A DNA stretch of 10,514 nucleotides. Source: an uncultured Bacteroidota bacterium. Its GTDB lineage: Bacteria > Bacteroidota > Bacteroidia > Chitinophagales > Chitinophagaceae. Below the pieces are notes generated by a model. That model had not been told where the DNA came from. It ran no database searches and saw only the letters and a list, made by a program, of their open reading frames with translations. Below are positions 1-5,564 of this stretch, piece by piece. Where the stretch lies: contig CAIWHF010000274.1 of the NCBI GenBank assembly GCA_903912405.1, positions 1 to 10,514 of the forward strand, given 5' to 3'. Made by a program: the position numbers and the translations under genes. Position 1 is the stretch's first letter; every line of letters starts with the position of its first letter.

Positions 1-336
1 ATTAATTTTTTAAGAGATCTGCAAGCAGACAAAAACGATCTTAATAGAAATTACTTTCCCCAATTAACCAGTTATGAATTTAATGAAGTATCTAAAAAAC
101 TAATTGAATCAGATATAGAACAAGATTTTAAAGATAGTTTAGTAGGGATTAGAAAACTACCAAGTGGTGCACAATTTGGAGTGTATACGGCATATCAGTA
201 CTATTACAGTTTGTTTACAAAAATTAAAAATACACGTGCTGTTCATGTTATTGAAAAAAGAATACGGGTAAATAATTTTCATAAATTATTAATCGTATTT
301 CAATCAAAACTAATTTTTAAAGCTAATTTAATTTAA
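1..336 (+). CDS. crtB: Phytoene synthase (squalene/phytoene synthase family), C-terminal part
   Basis: Only the last 111 residues are visible; the reading frame is open at the left edge. Phytoene synthase joins two geranylgeranyl diphosphates into phytoene, the first committed step of carotenoid synthesis. The fragment opens with INFLRDLQAD followed by NRNYFP, which matches the second aspartate-rich motif of the family (NxxRDxxxD then GRxYFP) that binds Mg2+ and diphosphate. Further on, GIRKLPSGAQFGVYTAYQYY and the SLFTKIKNT stretch resemble the C-terminal helices of Bacteroidota CrtB proteins. The family is usually about 280 residues, so roughly 60 percent is outside the window. The stop lies 6 bases before idi, so the two are very likely co-transcribed. 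Squalene synthase relatives share the fold, but the overall match and the idi neighbour favour CrtB. Confidence 0.87.
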   Translation: MNFLRDLQADKNDLNRNYFPQLTSYEFNEVSKKLIESDIEQDFKDSLVGIRKLPSGAQFGVYTAYQYYYSLFTKIKNTRAVHVIEKRIRVNNFHKLLIVFQSKLIFKANLI

Positions 337-342
337 GACACT

Positions 343-855
343 ATGAAACATATTAACAACCACGTAATACTCGTAAACGAAAAGGATGAATGGATAGGCA
401 CTTGTGAAAAATTGGAAGCACACAAAAGCGGGCAATTACACAGAGCATTCAGTATTTTCATTTTCAACCAAAAAGGAGAAATGCTTTTGCATAAAAGAGC
501 ATTAAATAAGTATCATTCAGGTGGCTTATGGACCAACGCTTGTTGCTCCCATCCAATGCCTGGAGAAAGCACCTTGCAAGCAGCCCATAGACGCTTAAAA
601 GAAGAATTGGGCTTTGATTGTCCATTGCAAAACCTATTTACACTTCGTTATAAAAGCAGCGTTGGAAACAACCTCATTGAAAACGAATATGACCATATAT
701 ATAAAGGTATTTATGATGGCAACATTGAAGCAAATGAAGAAGAAGTAATGGAGTATGAATTTGTTGCTATGGAAGAATTGAAAAAAAGAATAAATACGGC
801 TCCTCAAGAATTTACGGAATGGTTTAAATTAGCCATTCCTAAAATTGCCAATTAA
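343..855 (+). CDS. idi: Isopentenyl-diphosphate delta-isomerase, type 1 (Nudix fold)
   Basis: This enzyme interconverts isopentenyl and dimethylallyl diphosphate in the cytoplasm and so supplies the starter unit for the prenyl chains used by the carotenoid genes. At 170 residues it has the normal length for a bacterial type 1 enzyme. Signature residues are present: the catalytic cysteine in TNACCSHP (C68, by alignment with TNSVCGHP of E. coli), histidines H27, H33 and H70 as likely metal ligands, the Nudix-like helix AAHRRLKEELGF (about 80-91), and ENEYDH with E113 and E115 matching the catalytic and metal-binding glutamates. The ATG is the first possible start after the crtB stop, 6 bases away. 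No Shine-Dalgarno sequence is visible, as is usual in Bacteroidota. The gene ends 6 bases from the stop of the convergent lipoprotein gene, with no strong hairpin between them. Confidence 0.95.
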   Translation: MKHINNHVILVNEKDEWIGTCEKLEAHKSGQLHRAFSIFIFNQKGEMLLHKRALNKYHSGGLWTNACCSHPMPGESTLQAAHRRLKEELGFDCPLQNLFTLRYKSSVGNNLIENEYDHIYKGIYDGNIEANEEEVMEYEFVAMEELKKRINTAPQEFTEWFKLAIPKIAN

Positions 856-861
856 TAGAGC

Positions 862-2289
862 TTAGTGGTTATAGCAACCAATATCGTAGGGCGTAGTCCG
901 TGTCTTGTCGACTAAGTCTTTAGTAAATTGATTTAACGTGACGCCCGCTCCTATGAGGGGAGAATTTACTTTTGGTACAAAATTGAGTGAACTTGGATTG
1001 GTAAATAATGGATCTAAATTGTACAAATTACCATTAAGTGTTACATAACTAGGTAAGCCTACTTGTTGCTTCAATAAACAATTAGAAAATTGTATAGTGC
1101 AGCTAGCTCCATTTTTTTTATTGATAAATACTTCGTCAGCAAGTGTACCCCAAAACAAACAGTTAGTAAAATTTGCATTCAAATTACCTGCAACATAATT
1201 TGTATTATCGATATCATAGTAATTCAATAAAGCTACTATCGGTTGATCTACATGACTTGTTTTGGCTAAAGTTTGTCCGGGTATGTTCAAAAAATTACAA
1301 TTCATGAAAGTATAGGTACCTCCTTGCAGTATTGCTAAAACACTAGCGCTGCAATCATGTAATAAACAATTTTCAGCATATATTTCAGCTCCAAAACTTA
1401 TAATACCGTAACCAAATGAATTTTTGATAATGGTATTTTTTAATGTCAATTGAGGAGAGCTGCTAAAAACAGAATCTGGATTTACTTGAATGGTAGCTGC
1501 AATAAAACTACCGGTTCCTAATTTAGTACTAGCACCCCCATTCTTAATAATAGCATATTGAATAATATTATTTTTACTAAATGACGTAAAATAAATGCCG
1601 CCCCATTCGCCGGGATAATCTTTACCTCCAAAATAAGCTCTATCTAATCGATCTCCTTGGAACACTACACTATCTTTTTTAGTGCCCAAAACAGCTAAGG
1701 TACCCAATACAAACAATCGCGAATCAGCATGCATATACACACGACATCCTGCTGGAATGGTAAGGGTTTGATTTTCATCTACCGCTGCATTATGGATAAT
1801 AACATAGGGCTTATCTGTTTTCCAAGTTTGAGTTTGCAAGGTACTATCTACTATGTAATAGGCATTTTGGCCTCTTGCTTGTAAGGGCAATTCAAAAGTT
1901 CGATTATTGAAATTGACCACTATTTTATCCTCAACTAAGAATGGTGTATTGGCGTTATTTGGATCGATCGTTACCGTTGCAAAAATGTACATGCTATCCT
2001 TTGCTTGCAATGTTACATATTGCTCTTCAACACTAGCAATACCGTTAATATTTAATTTAAAAGGTGAGGTAGTACCTTGTTTTAGTTTTATACTATTTAA
2101 TACAATCGATTTATCTTGAGGGTTATATATTTTTAAGGGCAGGGTAAAACTACCTTGGTTCGTAAACACCGTATCAAAAGATAAGGTATCTGTAGAAAAC
2201 GTGATATAATCCTTTAGATCTAATACACTGGTTTTTTTACAACTCCAGAGTGACAGAACAATAATGATATATACGAAATACGAGCGCAT
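862..2289 (-). CDS. Lipoprotein with right-handed beta-helix domain, function unknown
   Basis: The chosen start (2289) gives 475 residues. The frame extends 10 codons upstream to another ATG at 2319, but that start overlaps the probable promoter, and only the shorter form begins with a clean lipoprotein signal: MRSYFVYIIIVLSLWSC, with lipid-modified Cys17. After the signal, about residues 25-150 look like an Ig-like beta-sandwich (DTLSFDTVFTNQGSFTLPL and later strands), as in many Bacteroidota surface proteins. Roughly residues 165-465 look like a parallel beta-helix: LTIPAGCRVYMHADSRLFV, then LGTLAVLGTKKDSVVFQGD, WGGIYF, and repeated rungs with N-rich turns (NNIIQYAIIKNGG, LTLKNTIIKNSFGYGI, AENCLLHDC, FMNCNFLN, FTNCLFWG). 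Beta-helices often bind or cut polysaccharides, but no catalytic motif is recognisable. The protein is expected in the outer membrane. Family assignment is fair; function is unknown. Confidence 0.85.
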   Translation of the reverse strand: MRSYFVYIIIVLSLWSCKKTSVLDLKDYITFSTDTLSFDTVFTNQGSFTLPLKIYNPQDKSIVLNSIKLKQGTTSPFKLNINGIASVEEQYVTLQAKDSMYIFATVTIDPNNANTPFLVEDKIVVNFNNRTFELPLQARGQNAYYIVDSTLQTQTWKTDKPYVIIHNAAVDENQTLTIPAGCRVYMHADSRLFVLGTLAVLGTKKDSVVFQGDRLDRAYFGGKDYPGEWGGIYFTSFSKNNIIQYAIIKNGGASTKLGTGSFIAATIQVNPDSVFSSSPQLTLKNTIIKNSFGYGIISFGAEIYAENCLLHDCSASVLAILQGGTYTFMNCNFLNIPGQTLAKTSHVDQPIVALLNYYDIDNTNYVAGNLNANFTNCLFWGTLADEVFINKKNGASCTIQFSNCLLKQQVGLPSYVTLNGNLYNLDPLFTNPSSLNFVPKVNSPLIGAGVTLNQFTKDLVDKTRTTPYDIGCYNH

Positions 2290-2316
2290 GTAAGGAAAAT
2301 AAGTCAATTCTATTTG

Positions 2317-2324
2317 CAAAAATA
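2317..2324 (-). promoter_or_regulatory. Possible -7 element for the beta-helix lipoprotein gene
   Basis: Read on the minus strand, this site is TATTTTTG, which fits the Bacteroidota -7 consensus TAnnTTTG. It lies 27 bases upstream of the start chosen at 2289. No good TTG -33 element is seen at the expected distance, so the call rests on the -7 box alone. It overlaps the alternative upstream ATG at 2319, which argues against that start. Confidence 0.4.
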
Positions 2325-2361
2325 ATCTATTGTTAGCATAACGAATAGGGAATATTAAATA

Positions 2362-2390
2362 TTGTTTCTAAAAGTCAATTCGTACCTTTG
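2362..2390 (+). promoter_or_regulatory. Bacteroidota-type promoter for the DUF62-ABM gene pair
   Basis: A TTG at 2362-2364 (-33 element) is followed after 18 bases by TACCTTTG at 2383-2390 (-7 element), closely matching the TTG-N(17-19)-TAnnTTTG consensus of the primary sigma factor in this phylum. Transcription should begin near 2396, giving a leader of about 20 bases before the ATG at 2417. No operator or riboswitch-sized leader fits in that space. Confidence 0.72.
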
Positions 2391-2416
2391 CATACTAGAA
2401 CAGTTATCATTGCCCT

Positions 2417-3211
2417 ATGCATTGCATTAGTTTGCTTTCAGATTTCGGATCGAATGCTAGTTCGATTTCAAAAATAAAAGGTGTTTTATTACAACAAATA
2501 CCTTCTACTCAGCTTATTGATGTATCGCATCATGTGAGTACGAATAATGTAAGTGAGGCTGCCTATTTAACTTTGAGTAATTACAAATTTTATCCTCAAA
2601 ATAGCATCCATCTTATTTTAATAGGACTTTTTCAAGGTAAGCCTCCTGCCATTTTATTACATGTGGCTGATGGGCATTATTTTATTAGTGCCGATAATGA
2701 AATTATACCTTCTCTTTTTGAAAAAGATGTTATTAGCTCCTACAAAATAGCCACCCTAGAAAACGGTATTTTTATCACAGATTGGGTAAAGACAATTATT
2801 CCCATTTGTCAAGCTATACAATCGAATACCCTGGAGCTATCTAATTTTCCTATTGTTACAAATAACAACAAAAGCGTTTTTGTGCCATCCTTTGCTAAAG
2901 GAAACACTTTAGATTGCCATGTGCTTTATATAGATACCTTTGGCAACATCATCATTAATTTTACCAAAAAGGAGTGGGAAGAAAATTGGAATAAACGAAA
3001 CTTCATTTTATCCTTTTCTAGAACTTCAGAAATACATGAGATAAGTACTGATTATCACAGCCATGAACCAGGCTCGAAAATTTGCAGATTTAACGAAGCG
3101 GGATTTCTAGAAATAGTTCAAATAATGGGGCATGCGGCCAATACCTTTGGATTAAGCGTATACAAAAAAGATCATTTGATTTATTTTACAATTAAACTTC
3201 AATTCAAATGA
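2417..3211 (+). CDS. DUF62 / SAM hydroxide adenosyltransferase-like protein, catalytic residues apparently replaced
   Basis: The 264-residue protein has the length and layout of the family that splits S-adenosylmethionine with hydroxide into adenosine and methionine and includes the SAM chlorinases and fluorinases. Family landmarks: SLLSDFG at the N-terminus, KGVLLQQIP and IDVSH (about 21-38), EAAYLTLSNYKFYPQNSIHL (47-66), YFISADNEII (88-97), the C-domain DTFGNIIINF (about 174-183), and a late AGFLEI segment. However, the usual VDPGVGxxxR segment reads ILIGLFQGKPPA (67-78), so by eye the active-site Asp falls on G70 and the Arg on P77. The usual FHGRD segment reads IFITD (118-122), which loses the His. 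From memory, other Bacteroidota members also diverge here. The fold assignment is good, but SAM hydrolysis should not be assumed. It is the first gene of a pair and overlaps the next by ATGA. Confidence 0.8.
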   Translation: MHCISLLSDFGSNASSISKIKGVLLQQIPSTQLIDVSHHVSTNNVSEAAYLTLSNYKFYPQNSIHLILIGLFQGKPPAILLHVADGHYFISADNEIIPSLFEKDVISSYKIATLENGIFITDWVKTIIPICQAIQSNTLELSNFPIVTNNNKSVFVPSFAKGNTLDCHVLYIDTFGNIIINFTKKEWEENWNKRNFILSFSRTSEIHEISTDYHSHEPGSKICRFNEAGFLEIVQIMGHAANTFGLSVYKKDHLIYFTIKLQFK

Positions 3212-3492
3212 TCATACGAATAGTAAAAATGCAGTTTAAAGAGGAGCATATTCCTGCTTTTCATCAATTGTTTAATGAACGAAAAGAACAAATTGCCTCC
3301 TTTGAAGGATGCCTTCGTGTAGATATGCTTCAAGATATTCAAGATCCCTGTATTCATTTTACATATAGCCATTGGATAAACGAACAAGCTTTGACAAGTT
3401 ATAGAGCTTCTTCTTTTTTTGAAGAAACTTGGACAAAAACAAAAGCGCTATTCGAAAATAAAGCAGAAGCTTGGAGTACTATTATAAAATAA
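3208..3492 (+). CDS. Small ABM-fold (antibiotic biosynthesis monooxygenase domain) protein
   Basis: This is a single-domain protein of 94 residues with the ferredoxin-like pattern of the ABM superfamily. It has a first strand (IIRIVKMQF), a helix (EEHIPAFHQLFNERKEQIASF) ending in the characteristic turn EGCLRVDML, a strand that ends FTYSHWINEQAL, and a helix with SYRASSFFEETW, matching the family pattern xxxExWxxxxALxxHxxSxxF with Tyr in place of the usual His. Members include quinol monooxygenases, heme-degrading enzymes and many proteins of unknown function that work as dimers without a cofactor. The substrate cannot be deduced. The start ATG shares bases with the stop of the DUF62-like gene (ATGA), so translation is probably coupled. 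The stop codon lies inside the downstream terminator hairpin. Confidence 0.78.
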   Translation: MIIRIVKMQFKEEHIPAFHQLFNERKEQIASFEGCLRVDMLQDIQDPCIHFTYSHWINEQALTSYRASSFFEETWTKTKALFENKAEAWSTIIK

Positions 3493-3522
3493 AAGAGACG
3501 CAATTGCGTCTCTTTTATTTTA
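3485..3522. terminator. Bidirectional intrinsic terminator, perfect 38-base palindrome
   Basis: The core stem AAAAGAGACGC / GCGTCTCTTTT closes around an AATT loop (3502-3505), and A/T pairs extend the symmetry without mismatch to 3485 and 3522. The GC-rich centre with T-runs on either side makes it a terminator in both directions. It serves the plus-strand DUF62-ABM pair and the minus-strand greA-HIT pair. Both stop codons (3490-3492 plus, 3517-3515 minus) lie within it. Confidence 0.9.
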
Positions 3523-3910
3523 AATTTGTTTTTAACAACTGCATAATCTGATCTTGTCGTTGATCCGACACTTCTATCGTTTTGTTGGTAAAATTGATAT
3601 CTTGTGCAGTTTGCAAGGGCACCAAATGCATATGTGCATGTGGCACTTCAAGACCAATTATAGCTACCCCACAACGCTTGCATGGCAATACCTTTTGAAT
3701 AGCCTTTGCTATAGGTTTTGCAAACAGCATCCACTTACTCAACAGATCATCGTCGAAGTCAAAAGCATTATTAATTTCTTTTTTAGGTATAACCAATACG
3801 TGCCCCTCTACTAATGGGAAAGCGTCTAGTATGGCTATGAATTCATCGTCTTCGGCAATAATATGCGAAGGTATTTCTCTATTGATAATTTTTGTAAAAA
3901 TGGAAGCCAC
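3515..3910 (-). CDS. HIT-family (histidine triad) nucleotide-binding hydrolase
   Basis: The 131-residue protein is a typical short HINT-like HIT protein; such enzymes hydrolyse nucleoside phosphoramidates, AMP-lysine or dinucleoside polyphosphates in the cytoplasm. The triad is intact in PHAHMHLVPL: H91, H93 (the expected nucleophile) and H95. Upstream hallmarks are MASIFTKIINREIP at the N-terminus, AILDAFPLVEGHVLVIPK (about 27-43) and GLEVPH (86-91). The Cys pair CKRC (77-80) could be a remnant of zinc binding, but no partner ligands are obvious. The start is GTG, chosen because the protein then begins exactly as family members do; its G is also the last base of the greA stop (TAGTG), so translation is likely coupled to greA. 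The stop lies in the shared terminator. Confidence 0.93.
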   Translation of the reverse strand: MASIFTKIINREIPSHIIAEDDEFIAILDAFPLVEGHVLVIPKKEINNAFDFDDDLLSKWMLFAKPIAKAIQKVLPCKRCGVAIIGLEVPHAHMHLVPLQTAQDINFTNKTIEVSDQRQDQIMQLLKTNLK

Positions 3911-4383
3911 TATAAAGAGATATTTTCAATAGTGAATTTTAAAGTTCCGCTAGGTACATTGATTTCAACTACTTCACCTATTTTTTTCCCTAACAACCCT
4001 TTACCTATAGGTGAAGTAACGGAAATCTTGCCTAATTTCAAATCTGCTTCTTTTTCAGAAACAAGAAAATACGCTATAGACTTTTTAGTGTTATGGTTGA
4101 GTACTTTCACCTTACTCAAAACCGACACTTTACTTAAATCAATATCTTTAGTGTCTAAAATACGTGCAGAGGCGATAGCAGTTTCTAATTGAGCTACTTT
4201 TGCTTCATGATGCCCTTGCGCTTCTTTTGCCGCATCATATTCTGCATTTTCTTTCAAGTCACCTTTTTCTCTTGCTTCGGCAATTTGTCTTGCTATTTCA
4301 GCTCTACCTACTGTTTTAAGTTGAGTAGGTTCTGCTTTCATTTGCTCTAAAGTTTCTTTTGAAACATAATTAATACCAGACAT
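3910..4383 (-). CDS. greA: Transcription elongation factor GreA
   Basis: GreA enters the secondary channel of RNA polymerase and stimulates cleavage of backtracked RNA so that stalled elongation can resume. The 157 residues match the usual length of about 158. The N-terminal coiled-coil hairpin (about 10-75) carries the tip motif GDLKENAEYDAAKEAQG, with D42 and E45 corresponding to the acidic tip residues that place the catalytic Mg2+. The C-terminal FKBP-like domain (about 83-157) includes ISVTSPIGKGLLGKKIGEVV and the final strands. It is the first gene of a pair with the HIT gene. Its start lies only 28 bases from the hairpin that ends the upstream operon, and no clean TAnnTTTG promoter is visible there, so it may use a promoter overlapping the terminator or depend on read-through. 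Confidence 0.97.
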   Translation of the reverse strand: MSGINYVSKETLEQMKAEPTQLKTVGRAEIARQIAEAREKGDLKENAEYDAAKEAQGHHEAKVAQLETAIASARILDTKDIDLSKVSVLSKVKVLNHNTKKSIAYFLVSEKEADLKLGKISVTSPIGKGLLGKKIGEVVEINVPSGTLKFTIENISL

Positions 4384-4404
4384 AGCTTATTTGTTTTGTT
4401 ACAG

Positions 4405-4438
4405 AAAAAAATACAACGCTTTCTATGAAAGCGTTGTA
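4405..4438 (-). terminator. Intrinsic terminator of the receptor / secreted protein / PorV-like operon
   Basis: On the minus strand a perfect 12-base-pair stem (TACAACGCTTTC with GAAAGCGTTGTA, 4412-4423 and 4427-4438) with a 3-base loop is followed directly by seven T residues (4411-4405). It starts 26 bases after the stop of the PorV-like gene and separates that operon from greA. On the plus strand no T-run follows, so it is directional. Confidence 0.9.
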
Positions 4439-4464
4439 GATATAAATATAATAAAAATTTTAGA

Positions 4465-5526
4465 TTAGAAATTAAAACGAAGCGTAAAATTATGTACGCC
4501 ATTTGCCGGTTGTTGAGTAGTTCTGAAAGAATAATCAATAGCAACTACAGGACCATCTTCGCCCAATTTGTGTTGCACGGTTAAGCCCGTACTTAAACCT
4601 GTATAAAAGCTATTATCAACATTTTGCTTTTCGAATCGGTAACCTAATCTGAACATCACTTGTTCTTTAAATCCATATTCAGCACCTGTAGTAATGTAGT
4701 CATTGATAAAAGAGTTCGACGTGAAACTACCCATTGCAGTTAAGCGATGTTTTGGTTTGTCGTCTATATTAGCTAATTTCTTTTTATCGAGATAAAAGTC
4801 GTAACCAATACCTAAAGCTAAGTAGGTTGGCAATTCGAATTTCTCTTGAGGAATAGATCTATTTAATTGATATTGGCTATATGAAGAAGCATCTGTGTTC
4901 ACATTAAAACCAGCACCACTAAAACGCATTGTAGACCCAATATTTCTCAACGTGATTCCAAAGTGAAAATCATCGGACACATATTGAATACCAGTCTCAA
5001 GGCATATTGCGCCTGCTTTAATATTTTCTATTTGTTCAGAAACAAAAGTCATACCAGCACCTACAAAAATATTCTTACTAAATTCTTTAGAAAAGCCTAC
5101 TGTTAAATTAAAAAACTGAGGTTTGAAAGATCCAATGCCACCATCTGGATTTGATGTACTTGTTTTTTGAATATCACCAAAGTTCATTGACATGATATTA
5201 ACTCCCAATGTAGTGCCACCTTTTAATTTTTGAGCTAATGCTAAATTATTTACCGTGACATTAGAACCTCTCAAATACGTCATACTAGTGAAGCCTACTT
5301 CTGTTTTTTCGGCAGCTCCCAAACCAGCGATGTTTACTTTCATTGCTCCTATTCCTTTAACACAAGCTAAGTCTGCGCCAAAAACGCCGGTACTTGCACC
5401 CCAAGGATTAATAAGCAATTCCGTTGCACCAGCTTGTCCTGTTCTATCTTTATTACCAGCAAATGCATCTGCCATCATAAAGAAAGATGCAGTAAACAAT
5501 GCTACTTGTAAATAGTGTTTTTTCAT
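4465..5526 (-). CDS. PorV/PorQ-family outer-membrane beta-barrel protein
   Basis: The 353-residue protein starts with a signal peptide (MKKHYLQVALFTASFFMMADAFA, cleavage near residue 23). A conserved N-terminal plug-like segment follows, GATELLINPWGASTGVFGAD then IGAMKVNIAGLG (33-70), resembling the ASELLIPVGAR...NPAGL pattern of the family, although the usual NPAGL reads NIAGL. The rest shows alternating amphipathic strands of a FadL-like barrel and ends in FTLRFNF, a terminal aromatic typical of proteins inserted by the BAM machinery. PorV itself carries type IX cargo from the translocon to the cell surface; many paralogues sit beside cargo genes and have no assigned role. Here it lies 38 bases downstream of the large secreted-protein gene and just before the terminator. 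Whether it is a general PorV or a dedicated paralogue cannot be decided from this window. Confidence 0.85.
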   Translation of the reverse strand: MKKHYLQVALFTASFFMMADAFAGNKDRTGQAGATELLINPWGASTGVFGADLACVKGIGAMKVNIAGLGAAEKTEVGFTSMTYLRGSNVTVNNLALAQKLKGGTTLGVNIMSMNFGDIQKTSTSNPDGGIGSFKPQFFNLTVGFSKEFSKNIFVGAGMTFVSEQIENIKAGAICLETGIQYVSDDFHFGITLRNIGSTMRFSGAGFNVNTDASSYSQYQLNRSIPQEKFELPTYLALGIGYDFYLDKKKLANIDDKPKHRLTAMGSFTSNSFINDYITTGAEYGFKEQVMFRLGYRFEKQNVDNSFYTGLSTGLTVQHKLGEDGPVVAIDYSFRTTQQPANGVHNFTLRFNF

Positions 5527-5564
5527 GAACCTAATATTTTGGTATTTTTTATTTCTTTATTTTA

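Noticed and set aside
856..885. Small inverted repeat TGGTT / AACCA (866-880) as a terminator between idi and the lipoprotein gene
   Set aside because: The stem has only 5 base pairs, lies inside the lipoprotein coding region and has no T-run; it is probably chance.
2290..2319. Upstream ATG at 2319 as the start of the lipoprotein gene (adds 10 residues)
   Set aside because: It overlaps the likely -7 box, and the extra residues would put acidic and aromatic residues before an otherwise textbook lipoprotein signal that begins at 2289.
2351..2363. AATATT-A-AATATT symmetry overlapping the -33 element as an operator
   Set aside because: The all-A/T composition makes such symmetry common in this DNA, and no second copy is seen nearby.
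3554..4192. Plus-strand open frames opposite the HIT and greA genes, and similar ones opposite the other genes
   Set aside because: They lie antisense to well-recognised genes, have no family resemblance and lack their own promoters; they are shadows of the real coding strands.
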